Origin: Batkoa obscura
Taxonomy: Eukaryota; Entomophthoromycota; Entomophthoromycetes; Entomophthorales; Batkoaceae
DNA length: 64,000 nucleotides
Direction: 5' to 3'
Assembly (NCBI GenBank): GCA_030770535.1
Contig: JASVEC010000002.1
Span: forward strand, 2,232,001-2,296,000
Shown here: piece by piece, positions 11,989 through 24,006 of the stretch
Numbering within the stretch: the first letter of the stretch is position 1
How the letters are laid out: each line of letters begins with the position of its first letter
The notes under the pieces: model-generated
The model's input: only the letters and a program-made list of their open reading frames with translations
What the model was told of the DNA's origin: nothing
The model's database searches: none
Made by a program: the position numbers and the translations under genes

Positions 11989-14281
11989 TATACTGTAATT
12001 GAAAAGAAAGTAGTAGCATGTTAAATAGCTTTATAGATAATTTAACATTAAATTTTTATTACTTTTATTCTAAACGATAAGTTCGGCGATATTTTATAAA
12101 TTAAAAAATTTTAAGTTATATTTTATTAGAAAAGATTATATAAAACATCATGAAATGAGGAGTTATACAATAGGAATAAGAAAAAACTGTTAGATATCAG
12201 TAGTTATTGTAAAACTTATAAACCTAGTTTTGGGTATCACAAAGGATAATGAACAAACTATACTCGGTTTCATATGAATTTATCTAATGTACAGTAGGTA
12301 GATAGCAGATCATAAAAGAGCGGGAAGGTCATCAACTAATAGCTTGGAATGAATAAAAGAAATGTATAGCTCATACATCACTGAGAATAACATCGGTGAT
12401 ATTATTACATTTATTTCTAAAACTATTAGGATTATAAATCTTATCATAGTTAATGATAGAGTAGGTAATAAAATAATAAAAGGTTGGGAATAGTCTCATG
12501 TCTATTCTTGAGTAAAAGATATACACCTGGATTTAACATAAAAAGGAGAAATATCAACTTTCGTAGTTTACTTTATTTAATATGATATTTTTTAAATAGG
12601 CATTCTACGAAGCTAATTGGAATCTCTAATGAAGTAGTAGCTGATTCAGGAGATTAGAGGATATCAAGTTTGCAATGGTATACTTATGAGGTTTTAGAGT
12701 TACTATCGGTAATTTTATTCTTAGCATCATATAGTTTAATTTAGTAACTTCCTAAGGATTTTTAAAGTTGTAATATACAAAGACGCATAATACCCACTCA
12801 AGTCTTAAATAGGTCAAAATCTTTATTTAATAACTTTAAATTTAGTTTAACCGATTCAACTACTTATTTACCAAGATGTAGGATTTATTAAGTTCCACCA
12901 CTTTATTAAAAAACATCGCCTTTTTTACTTTAGTTTAATTAATATTACAAATAATCACAAATAGTTGATTATATATAAAGTAAAATATCACTTCAATAGG
13001 ATTTTAGCCTAAATTCAAAATTGTGAAATTCTCTATTTCAATGTAAGGTTTTTATTATTCTACAATGTATTAAATTATTTAATATAATAAATTATTAGAT
13101 AATTATATCATGATTATTGATCAGTTTTGTTGATCAGTTTTATTGATAGTTCTTATAATAAAGAAGAATATTGTAATGAGGATAAGTAGGGAAAAAAGTA
13201 AATTAATTACTGATAAATTATAAAGGAGCTTAAGCGGATCCAAATAGTAGTTAGAAAATTATTTAAAAATGACGAGTTAACTTGATTGCTTTATGTAAAG
13301 ATACAATGTGATAGTTTCTAATATTTATTTAGCTTCTAAATATTATCTAAGCATAACTTTATTAGTTCTATTTATTAAAAATACAAGTTATAAAAACAGC
13401 CATTGTAAAAAATTTAAAAACCTGAAGTTATGATATCTTTCAGCATTTAATAACTAAATAAAAGCGTAATGATATTTAATTATTGAATTACTAAATAAAG
13501 CAAATACAGAGATAATCGTTCACTATTTTATTGTTTTTATTAGCTATTAATCGGATTTATTTTTATTTCAATGAAAAACTAGAAGCATTAAAACATATTG
13601 AAACTTAATAAATAAACTTCTAGAATGTTTGAATAAGAAAGAATAGTTTAACAATGCAAAAAGCTTAACTTTGGGTAAAGTTCATCACAATACAACCCAA
13701 ACTTTTGTAATGTTTAAAGGATTTATAAGATAATGAATGAATTTAGGATAAATAACATAAAAATGGTTGTTTAAATTACTATTTATTACTTTATTCTTTA
13801 ATGGCTTGTATTTAAATTATCAGACGATCATTCTAGTTATGCCTTAAGTTAATAATTTTATTATTCAATAGATACGATTTAATTAATATTTGGAAAGTGA
13901 ATAATATAATAGGAATAGTAAAAATAGAGGTAATGAAGGGTAAATACACTGTTATAGACTTCAATAGATTATCAAATACAACAAATTATTAACTATTTTA
14001 TATTCTGCACCTTTTAATAATATTCTGTCACTCTTATTTTATTGCTTTAAGTAAACAATAGACTGACCCATTTAAATCTCATGATGAAACTCAATAATTA
14101 ACAACAGGAAATCTGTATTTGGGATTTAATTGGTTAATCTTCAGCTAGCCAATTAAGATTCAATTACTACTTAAAACCCAGTTCGTTCCAATACCCCACC
14201 TTAAAAAAAGTATTTAAGGCAAGCCAAATCTTTTTTCATTCAGAAACTACTTTTTTTTATAAATTCAATTAGTTAACAAAG
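11989..14281. other. Gene-poor region
   Basis: No supported gene. About 12180-12700 is slightly richer in G and C and looks like decayed sequence, but no family is recognisable. CCAAT-type motifs (ATTGG near 14130, CCAAT near 14147) and a TATTTAAG near 14211 probably belong to the promoter of the gene starting at 14282. Confidence 0.4.
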
Positions 14282-14491
14282 ATGAGCTTAAAGTCTATCC
14301 AAGAACAAGTCCAATTAAAATATTATCAATACGAATTAACAACCGCTGTTTATATGTTAGAACCTTGGGAGAAATGTATCGTCAATTCTATTGCTGTAGT
14401 TGGTACCGGTCTCTTTTTATATACCGCTGCTAATTATACCCCAGAATATCTTAAATATTTTGGCTCCTTTTCAAGCGCCCTTCTTCCTTAA
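14282..14491 (+). CDS. Serine palmitoyltransferase small regulatory subunit (ssSPT-like)
   Basis: Small ER-membrane activator of serine palmitoyltransferase, the first enzyme of sphingolipid synthesis. 69 residues in one exon. Residues 13-31 read KYYQYELTTAVYMLEPWEK, almost the same as the YYQYLLVTALYMLEPWE core of animal SPTSSA. One hydrophobic membrane segment follows at about 34-50. The resemblance to animal SPTSSA/B is much stronger than to yeast Tsc3. Length matches the family. Confidence 0.9.
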   Translation: MSLKSIQEQVQLKYYQYELTTAVYMLEPWEKCIVNSIAVVGTGLFLYTAANYTPEYLKYFGSFSSALLP

Positions 14492-15938
14492 TTTCGATAC
14501 ACATGCACATCTTTTTTTAAACTATATTGTCGATTATTTTTATATATTATAAATTATATTATGTTAAAGATATTTTTTTATTTTACTTTTTGATAATTGT
14601 ATTGTAATAGTGATATATTTTATTAATTATCCTTTAATTACCAAGTTAACCTCTTTTTTAGTTGAATCTAGGTTGCCTTTTTTATTAGTTATACAGTTCC
14701 ATTTATCTCCCTTTTTTAATTGTTTTTAATTGCTAAATTTAAAATACTAATTATAACTGATTTATGTGATGGTTCATTTCTATTTAATTTCTATTTAATT
14801 TCTATTAAGTTATATAAAAAATGTAATTTATATTTAATTTAATTAGTTCTATTTTTATCTTTTACATGAAATTCATAAGAAACTATAGATCTTTATAAAA
14901 GGTGTATCGTTGGTTCAATAATTAAACAATTAGAAGTACAAGAGTAGGGGGAGTATATCATCAGTTATTAAAATAGTTTAGTCATTTTTGTTTATTGTAC
15001 AAACAATAAGATTTGACAACTAAGAATGATAACTTCAAATAATTCTTTTAGTTAAAATCATAAAAGAGTATTTTAAATATAAATAAGTTAAGGAGGATAT
15101 ATTAAGTTTAAACATTAATAAAAATTTGCATAACTAGAAAATTTGCCCATATTCAATATTTGCAAACATAATATCTCTATTAGATTGGGCAAAGTCTTTA
15201 GCACCTTTACTTTACCATTTATCCAGATAAATGATACAAAACACCTAAGTCAATATTGGCTGATTATATTATTTACTCATTAAGATATTAAAATAGTTTG
15301 TATAAATTTTATACGAAATGAAATTGTAATTAAAAATTTTAATAATGTTTTGTATCTAGTTTATAGATAATTACACGTTTCTTTATTAATATAAGTGAAA
15401 GTATGCTTACTTTATAGGACTCAATTGAATATACAAAGATAATCAATGATTATCGAAGCGATATAACATGGATACAAAGTTTATTAATAAAACTTTTATC
15501 CGAATCTATTTTTATAGAGTTATCCCTTATTAACATCTTCTTTAAAATTACTATAGTTTTAACTCATAATTAAAGTTTCACTAGTTTGAATTAGGCTAAA
15601 AGATCAAATTTAATCTTTTTTATAAATTTATTAAAAGTTGCGTTATCAAAGTTATTATAATAATACATCTATGTTATTCTTATGCTTTAACAATAATCAG
15701 ATATAAGTTAGTTTTATCTGATTATCATTTTTTTAGTATATAATAAGAATATAATATTTTTAAATATTTTAGTAAATATAGATAGCAATTTAATCAGCAA
15801 ATAGGATACAGCTAATTTAATACAATGGTGATTTATTACAGATTTAAACTTAATCATAGGAAAATGCAACTAAACCTTATCAGATAATTAAAAATATAAA
15901 AAGATGGGGTTTAGCTTTTTATTTAAAATACGATTGAA
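14492..15938. other. Intergenic, nothing recognised
   Basis: AT-rich noncoding sequence between the ssSPT gene and the ABC ATPase gene. No ORF with coding character and no MITE copy seen. Confidence 0.5.
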
Positions 15939-16931
15939 ATGGCAGAATTTATAGTACAAAATTTATGTAAAGATAAACCACAAGAAGAAGGAAGTCGATT
16001 ATTTTCTGATATTTCTTTTAAATTAAACGAGGGCGATATATTGACAATTAAAGGTCCAAGTGGTTCTGGGTAATATCAATAACAATAGGAATAAAATAAT
16101 AAATCTCATTTATTTATTAGTAAAACAACCATATTAAAATGTTTAGCAGAGCTTATACCTTTTGAGATGGGAGGATTTACCTTAAACAACCAGTAAATTA
16201 ATATATTAATTGTATTGAATTTTATAAATAACGTATGAAAAGAACACCGGAACAATTAACCATACCTATTTGGCGCAGTAAAGTGATGTATGTACCGCAA
16301 AGACCAGGTAGTTTACTTATAATATTTAAATAATAATGAGTATTAAACGAAATCATTAAGCTATTTTACCCGGATCCCCACGTGATTTTTTTGAAAAGGT
16401 ACACAAATTCAGTTCCAATAAAAAGAAAGAGTTGGGAGACCCAGTAAGTTAATTTACGCTCATAAATAGCTTATTTATTAAATTAATTTTTAGGTTGAAA
16501 TTGCTAGGGAGTAAATATTTTATTTTAGCATTATAAAGTAGTTACTTAATTTTATAGTTGGGGTATAAGCACTGATTTATGGGATAAAGAGTGGAACACG
16601 CTTTCAGGTGGTGAGTCCCAGCGTATCAGTATGGCTATAGCATTATCATGTCATCCAACTGTTTTGTTATTAGATGGTAATTAGATGTTCATTATTCCAA
16701 TGGTACTGTAATTAATATAAATAAATAGAGCCTACGAGTGCTTTAGACCCCAAGTCAGTAGGTTTAGTAGAAAATACGATATTGAGTAAAAAACATCAAA
16801 GTATCTGTGTTTGGATTACTCATGACCCAGCTCAATCCGATAGAGTAGCTACAAAGACTTTATCGCTTTCAACTACGCCAGGTAAGTTCGATCTATCAAG
16901 TGCTCCATTAGATGCTATTGTCGTTGTTTAA
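15939..16931 (+). CDS. ABC transporter ATP-binding protein, FetA (YbbL)/STAR1-like
   Basis: Stand-alone nucleotide-binding subunit, about 235 residues over about seven exons. Motifs: Walker A GPSGSGKT, split by the first intron; Q-loop region MYVPQRP; LPGSPRDFF; signature LSGGESQRISMA; Walker B VLLLDEPTSALDP; H-loop WITHD. The pattern around the Q-loop and after the H-loop follows bacterial FetA and plant STAR1, which pair with a separate membrane subunit (FetB/STAR2) for metal-related export. No membrane partner is in the window. There is no transmembrane segment of its own. Substrate unknown. Intron-bearing, so this is a nuclear gene and not bacterial contamination. Confidence 0.85.
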
Positions 16932-17887
16932 TTTTGAATTATTCGATCTTTTATTTTAATACTATAAAATCAAGTAAAGTTAGAGAAATTATATAAATAT
17001 AAACTTTTTTTAAATTAAGATTAGTTGTTATAAATTGCTTTATATTATTTGAGGGTATTGTCAACAAGAGTAGAAATATAGCATTTAAAAGAAGTTCAAG
17101 GATAATACCACAATTAATACCACTTTACATAGACATTTACAATCCTATCTTTTGTGATTTGCATATTCTAATCAACTCTAATTTTTCACTAATAAGGGTC
17201 CCTTCAAACTATAGAAAAACATTCTAGAATTTATAAGTATCCAAATGTCCTAACAGAAACAAAGTAAAAAGACATGACAATGCCTTCTATTCAATATATT
17301 TTTTGTTAGAAAACCTTGATTACACTTCATTTATATAAAAGTGGAATTTATTTTCTAAAAATATATTAATTTTAAAAGTATCCATTTTTTATTAAAAACT
17401 AACTTATTAGACAATTATTCATAATTTTGTTCATACCACCTATTATTGATTACAACATATTCGATCCTATGTTTGTTAGGTGTATAAATTATTCTTTCAG
17501 TTTTGTAATTTTATAATACTTAAGATACTTTCATTTCTACTTGTTAGCTTACCATATTTAATAAAACAAAGAAGCATAATAAACTCATTTAAATCACTTT
17601 TTAATTTGGCTCTTTATTACTATTTGTCTTATAACTTGAAGTATATAAACACAATAGTTAATAAGGTTGATATAATAACTCATAGGATCAATGAAGTACT
17701 AAAGAAATTATTTGTGCAATGAGCTAAAAATAAAAACCAAATTGCCATTTTTAGAGATTGGCATTTAGTAGGTTTGATGTCACTAGAAATTTAGGGATAA
17801 GTATTCCGATATATAAAGGATTAATAAGAAAAAACTTCACTTTTTTAGTTTAATATTTTAAATTTTAACCTTTTTTTTAAAATTAAA
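16932..17887. other. Intergenic region with GST promoter
   Basis: No supported gene; an 80-codon open frame at 17480-17722 has no ATG and no coding character. A TATA box, TATATAAAG at 17810-17818, sits about 70 bases before the next ATG. Confidence 0.5.
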
Positions 17888-18763
17888 ATGGGTACTGAAA
17901 TCCCTACTTTATATTTATTAGTCAGTGGTGAAGAAGATAATTTATGTTTATCACCCTATGCCTGGAGTACTCAGCTTGCAATGAAGCATAAGGTAATAAA
18001 TGATAAATCACATAAATAAACTAAATGACATTTAGAAAATTAATTTCGAAGAAGAATACTTACGCTTTAGTCAAATAAAAGAAACAATCAACCAAGTAAC
18101 GTAAGCTTCATAAACTATCAATTTTAATAAACTAATTTATACCCTAAGCCATGGGAAGTGGGGCTTGGTTCCAACTATAAAATTTTCTGAAGATGATGTG
18201 CTTTTTGATAGTAAACCAATTGCCATCGAGCTAGATAAAAGATATCCAAACGGTCCAAAGTTATTCCCAAACGGTCCCCAATTGGCCAACTTTTTAAGTC
18301 ATTATACCATGTATGGATCTCTACCATTCTTCGGCCTAGCATTAGACACCGAAGTGGACACCTATAAGGAGAAAGATAAGTTAGCATTTAAGCGTATTTA
18401 TGAAGAGTTTCAGTTTACTATTGACACGCCGGATAAGCTTTATCCAGAAGTAGCGAAATTTTTAAAGCCTATTGAGCTTATGTTGAAAAGTCATCAATTT
18501 CTTGAAGGAGATCAAAGTAAATCTTATAGTTTTATTGTAGTTTTAAATTTTATTTTTATCTAGCTACTTTCAGCGATTATATCGTATTTGGTTACCTACA
18601 ATGGTTCAGAGTTATGACTCCTCTACATTTTAAACATACTGTTGAAGATATAGAGGACAAGACCGTATTTAAATGGTTTGAAAGTATCCTTGACCTTTAT
18701 GATGGTTATGCTAGATCTTTCCCAGTTAATACTCAATATGGTGAATTTGCTAAAAAGATCTGA
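17888..18763 (+). CDS. Glutathione S-transferase-like protein A
   Basis: Cytosolic GST fold protein, about 250 residues in four exons (first exon ends near 17992; last begins near 18563). An N-terminal thioredoxin-like domain begins LYLLVSGEEDNLCLSPYAW, with the SPYAW loop where the catalytic Ser/Cys region lies. It is followed by an all-helical C-terminal domain ending ATFSDYIVFGYLQWFRV-like. That SDYIVF..LQW segment is typical of fungal etherase-type (GSTFuA/LigE-like) GSTs. First of a local family. Substrate unknown; detoxification is the family expectation. Confidence 0.82.
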
Positions 18764-19124
18764 ATTCAAAATAAATAACCTCAGTTTCTAAGTATGTGTC
18801 TTCAATTTCTTTGACTTTATTGATCAGCTTTGCATTAATAATATAAAGTCTAGTGATTTTGATGTTTATAAATGCGAGGTGCAATAGAATAGTATGAGTG
18901 CTACTTTAAGGCGATAAAATCACCTAGTTATTATTTTATATTTATTCATGTTGAGTATGTTTTGACCATTTTATCTGACTATAGGGCATATATTTGATAT
19001 ACACTATGGTAATAAGACCTTATGAATTAAAATTTGTCACTTTTCAATTTTATCAATAATTCCATAATAAGATCAAATGTGAATTTATAAATTGAAGCCC
19101 TTGAGATTTTTAACAAAATTACCA
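18764..19124. other. Intergenic between GST copies
   Basis: Noncoding spacer; nothing recognised. Confidence 0.5.
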
Positions 19125-19987
19125 ATGTCAAGTACATTAGAATTTAAATTATATTTGCTAGTCAGAGGTAAATGCAACAAACTTCACGTATTCCCATATG
19201 GCTGAAGTATTCGATTAGGTTTAAAATATAAGGTGATTATAATTTTATTGTTATCAAATGCTTCGTTTATAACTTACAGGGCTTAAACTTTGGTATAATA
19301 CTACTTAGATTTAATCAGATAAAAAAGGAAGTCTTAAAACTAAGGTAATTGACCAAATGACCAAAATAGGATTATGGTTTAACTATTCATTTAGTAATAG
19401 CAAATGATTGTTAATCCCAGTTTTAGCTGTATCTAAATAACATCCCTTATAATAGCGAAATCAGCTACTAAACTAGATGAAATGTACCCCTCAGATCCAG
19501 AGTTATCCCCAAATACTACACATCTTTCAAAAAATTTATTAGGCTACTATGACATCTATTTCTCTCCCTTTGCTGACTTAGTAATAAAAAACGGAATATA
19601 AAATCTTCCAAAAAGAAGACAAAGTTAATTTTGAAAGAGTTCACAGTAACTTGAAAAAGTTTATTGAATCTAATTAAGTATTATATTATGAGGTTGAAAA
19701 ATATTTTCAACCTATTAGAAAAGTTCTAAAAAGATCATTACTTCTCAAAGATGACTATTATAGATTTCATTTAATTGTTGATTTAGTGCCGTTAATATCT
19801 TTAAGTTGGCTATAGTGATTATGTTATATTTTGTCGTTTATAATGGCTTCGAATAATGGTGCCATTATATTTTAAATATCGTGAAGATATAGAAGACAGG
19901 ACCATGTTTAGATAGTTCAAAAGTATTCTTGATATTTATGATGGGTATACCAGGTCATTCTCTGTTAATCCTGAGCATCAAATTTGA
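19125..19987 (+). pseudogene. Decayed glutathione S-transferase copy B
   Basis: Runs parallel to copies A and C in order, spacing and motifs. The start resembles EFKLYLLVRG, the middle KLDEMYPSDPELSPN, and the end GYTRSFSVNPEH. An in-frame TGA follows about 25 codons after the ATG. Further stops and frame shifts lie in the second half. The intron-exon layout is still traceable. A dead member of the cluster. Confidence 0.8.
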
Positions 19988-20337
19988 TTTTTGTTATTAC
20001 TTGAATATACTTATTGAATAAAACTTGGTCTTAAATTTCACATCTGTAAATTATTCTAAATAAAATTTTATTTATCCGCTACGTCATATCAAAACTAAAT
20101 TAGATTTTAAAATGATGATGATTGGAACTAAAGAAGAATAAAAATGGACTAAAAAAGCAAATTATCCTTTTGGAACTTCTGTAAGTACATTTGATTGAAC
20201 AGCAAACAGGTATCCTTGTAACACTAAAAAACATTGGTAATAAACCATACGGTTTAACCGAACTGTAAGAACCTTAATATTGAATAAATCAGTATAAAAC
20301 CATGAATTTCGCATTCTATCAACAATAAAAAAACATC
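19988..20337. other. Upstream region of GST copy C
   Basis: Noncoding spacer; no clear TATA box or element seen. Confidence 0.4.
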
Positions 20338-21219
20338 ATGGTTCAAGACAACAAAGCCGAATTCTATTTACTTTCCAATGGCAAAGATAATTTATATCTT
20401 TCCCCTTTCGCTTGGCGTACTCAATTAGCATTGAAACATAAAGTAAACTATCCATTAGAAATCATTATTTTATTTTATTGATTATTTACGTAGAATGTCG
20501 ACTTTGAAGAAATACAACTCCGCTTTAAAGATGTAGGCTCAACAATATCTGAAATAACGTAACCAAATCTCATTATCTATTTATAACTTATTAACATTCA
20601 ATAGTAATGGTAAATGGAAACAAGTACCCTTAGTAAAATTTGAAGATGGATCTCAGGCTTATGATAGCCGTGATATTGCTTATGCTTTGGAGCAAAAGTA
20701 TCCAGAGGCCCCCAAGTTATTCCCAAACGGCAAGCACACTGCTTTATTTTTAGAAAATTACTTTATTACCAATATCTTGACTTTCTTTGCCCTCTTATTG
20801 CCCTCAGAGAAATTAATCTTCCAAAAGGAGGATCAAGAGTATGCCAAAGGTTTCTTTACTCACCTTGGACAGTTTGTTAAGCCCAAAGAAGAAGTCTACC
20901 CGGAATTGAGCAAATTTTTAAGCCCTATTGGGTTGACCCTTAAAGATTCTGCTTTTATTGAGGGGGACCAACGTAGTTTTCTTTTCATTTATAATTCGAT
21001 CAAATGCTAACTTATTTTGTAGCAACTTACAGCGATTATATCGTATTTGCCTTCCTCCAATGGTTTAGAGTTATAACCCCTTTACATTTTAAACACGTTG
21101 TTGAAAATGCAGAAGATAAAACTTTATTTAAATGGTTTGAAAGTATCCTTGATCTTAACAATGGTTATGCCAGATCTTTCCCAGTAAATACTCAATATGG
21201 TGAATTTGCTTTGAATTAG
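20338..21219 (+). CDS. Glutathione S-transferase-like protein C
   Basis: Intact family member in four exons. Starts MVQDNKAEFYLLSNGKDNLY, then LSPFAWRTQLALKHK. The second exon encodes VDFEEIQLRFKDV. The C-terminal domain has SDYIVFAFLQWFRVITPLHF and ends YGEFALN. About 250 residues. The protein differs widely from A in the middle helices (TFFALLLPSEKLIF), suggesting a divergent substrate pocket. The cytosolic GST role is inferred from the fold. Confidence 0.82.
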
Positions 21220-21381
21220 TTTTATTACATCTTGGAGTGCTAAATTAAATACTACTAATAAAGTACAATAGTTTCTATTTTAAAAATTCTTAATTCCAGT
21301 TAAACAATTTTATATTAATATTTTTTGTTATTATATTTATCATTTTCATATAATAATTAAGACTTGAATCAATTTAATATA

Positions 21382-21481
21382 TGGAGATGTATTTTTGTGT
21401 TTAAGAATTTTATTAATAGCTTTTCCACTCAAATAGTGCTTAAAAAATGGAAAAAGTAATGAAGTAAAAAAAACATCCCCA
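21382..21481 (+). repeat. TA-flanked MITE, copy 4
   Basis: 100 bases, ends TGGAGATG and CATCCCCA. The right flanking TA is mutated to TG. Confidence 0.85.
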
Positions 21482-22114
21482 TGTTTTATATTTATTTGTA
21501 GTTAGATAAAATCAACTCACTATTATTCTGGATTATTGTTTAAACAATACTTTAATTCTGATATTAAACTAATGTATCACTTAGTAGACGAAAAAATGGC
21601 ATCAATAAATACTAGCATCTTTCAAAGGGGTTTAAGAGATCATTATAAAGCCCATCAGAAAGCATATTCTACAAGTTGGCTCTGATATCAATCGTATAAT
21701 AACTAATGCTATACTAACATGGACCTTTGTGCTTGCCAGTCTAATAAAAAGGTAGCTTTTTTAACAAGGTAAAGCTGCTTAGCAAATGAACTATTTTATT
21801 TTAAAAATATCATGATCTATTATGGACTTAACTTTGTTGCAAGGAAAAAAATCGAGTCATAGAAAATCAAAATGGGTTATTAGGCTGAAGCACTAAACCT
21901 ATTAATATGTAGTAAAACTTGTACAATAAACAAGAATCTTTTTAGGACAAAGTCGAAAAATATGATTTGATTCTTATAGTCCTAAGATATTTCACTAGCT
22001 AACATTAATTTGCTATCTACAGAGCATTTGAATATCTTTAATGCTTTAAGACATACACATATTATCATATTTTTATAGCATAAATAAATTGTATCTTAGC
22101 GTAGTAATAATATA

Positions 22115-22215
22115 CGGGGGTATTTCTTTTGGCTCTAATAATTTTTCCATCTTCTAAGCACTATTTGAGTAGAAAAACTGTTAGTAGAATTCTTAAATAC
22201 AAGAATATATCCCCA
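22115..22215 (-). repeat. TA-flanked MITE, copy 5
   Basis: 101 bases; left end changed to CGGGGGTA, right end ATCCCCA, TA on both sides. Confidence 0.82.
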
Positions 22216-22506
22216 TATAGAAGTCTTGAGAACTAACGATTCCGATTCTTTATTGTTCCGTTTCCAAAAAATATTATACTTTAATTACATGTACTCCTAT
22301 CTAGAGTATTTTAGGATTATTGCTATATACATACCCATGTAAAAATATTTGAATTCAAAGTATTGTGAAATATCGCTTTGTCAGTCCCATAGTTAATTAT
22401 AGCATAACAATCGCCTAAGCTGTTGTGTTCTCGAGTTCAGAGAAAATCAATCCCACGTTCCTATTTTGATTTGCTATGAGAATTTCTAGCTCCATCCCAA
22501 AGAATA

Positions 22507-22606
22507 TGGGGATGTATTTTTTTATTTAAGAATTTTACTAGTAATTATTCTACTCAAATAGCACTTGAAAAATGGAAAAAGTAAGGAAATCAAAAAAACA
22601 CCCCCA
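22507..22606 (+). repeat. TA-flanked MITE, copy 6
   Basis: 100 bases, well-kept ends TGGGGATG and CACCCCCA, TA on both sides. Confidence 0.87.
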
Positions 22607-23121
22607 TATTACCTTCTCATTTTGATATTTATACTTTTCAGAGTATAAAAGAGTTTACAGAGTATAGTAGCTTGAGGCTTTTTAACTGAATTATTCTTTG
22701 CTATCTCGAACATTTAATAAAGCCACTAAGTTTTCTTAATAGTATTTTACGTAGATTTTACATTAGTATTGTCTATTCTATTTGTCTTATATAGCTTGTA
22801 ACCTATTACGTGCTATTCCTCATAACCCAAGTCTATCTTAGTCACATAAACTAAGACCTTTCGACTTATAGTGTAGTCAATCCAGCAACAGCTGTTCTTG
22901 ACTCCAAACCCTGAGTACTAGATTTCACAGTATCCTGATTCTTATTTTATTTCACTACCTATCTTACTTGATTAACTACACTTATAAAATCCAGATACCT
23001 TTTGGCCTATACAGGCATCTGAATTTAATTTTAAAATACAACTTGAATGCTCCTAGGAACATTGTTATCCGAATAGAAACAATAAATTTAAGTTATTTTG
23101 AATTTAATTTATTATATCATT

Positions 23122-24006
23122 TTAATTATTTTTTAAAGCAAATTCACCATATTGAGTATTTACTGGGAAAGATCTGGCATAACCATTGTTAAGATCAAGG
23201 ATACTTTCAAACCATTTAAATAAAGTTTTATCTTCTGCATCTTCAATGATATTTTTGTAATGTAAAGGAGTTAACACCCTAAACCATTGAAGGAATGCAA
23301 ACACAATATAATCGCTATAAGTAGCTAAACAAAAAGATAAATAGCATGTAAGATTGATAATAATAGTAATTACGTTTTTCTCCCTCAAAAAAAGGGGTTT
23401 CCTTTAGCATCAACTCAATAGGCTTTAAAAACTTAGCAATTTTCGGATATGTTTCTTCCTTAGGTTTAATCACATAATTAAGTTTATCAAAAATAGGTTT
23501 CAAAAACTCTTGGTCTTCTTTTTTAAAGGTCAAGAATTCGGTGTCCAAGACAGCAGCTCCTAGCACCATAAAATTGGCCATTACATAATGCTCCAAAAAG
23601 TGGGCTAGTTGAGTACCATTTGGAAATAACTTGGGTTGATTTTGATATTTATTTTCCAACTCATCAGCTATGGTTCTACTGTCAAAAACTACCTCACCAG
23701 TACTGAATTGAACTGCTGGAACTTTTTTCCATTTGTTATCACTAGTAAAATGAGAATTCGCAATTATCTAGGGTTATGAATTACACTTACGTTAACTTTG
23801 ATATTATAGAATTAATATCCTTAAATCTAACTTTAATTTCATCAAACTCAATGCCCTAATTAACAGTCAGGTTATCATTCAATATTAAGCTTATAAACTA
23901 CCTTATGTTTTAAAGCTAACTGGGTACGCCAAGCAAATGGAGAAAAACATAGATTATGTTCCTCACCACTGTAAAGGGCGTAAGATAATGTTTTTAGTTG
24001 AGCCAT
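23122..24006 (-). CDS. Glutathione S-transferase-like protein D
   Basis: Family member on the opposite strand to A-C. Start MAQLKTLSYALYSGEEHNL, then FSPFAWRTQLALKHK in exon 1. The later exons carry FPNGTQLAHFLEHYVMANF and SDYIVFAFLQWFRVLTPLHY and end YGEFALKNN. Its last 30 residues are nearly the same as those of copy C, so C and D are the closest pair in the cluster and form an inverted pair about 1.9 kb apart. Four exons, no break seen. Confidence 0.82.

Larger units (their letters stand above)
21220..23121. other. Repeat-rich intergenic region
   Basis: Contains three MITE copies, listed separately. About 21540-22000 and 22260-22950 are somewhat richer in G and C and look like decayed sequence with stops in all frames. 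No element family recognised. Confidence 0.45.

Noticed and set aside
12180-12700. Possible decayed retroelement
   Set aside because: Slightly higher GC and scattered codon-like stretches only; no domain or repeat to support a family.
17480-17722. 80-codon open frame between the ABC ATPase and GST A genes
   Set aside because: No ATG start, composition like the surrounding noncoding DNA, no motif.
20207-20225. GTATCCTT string as a second U12 donor
   Set aside because: Lies in intergenic DNA with no exon beside it.
22968-23192. 74-codon open frame on the plus strand
   Set aside because: Overlaps the 3' end of GST D on the other strand and lacks an ATG.
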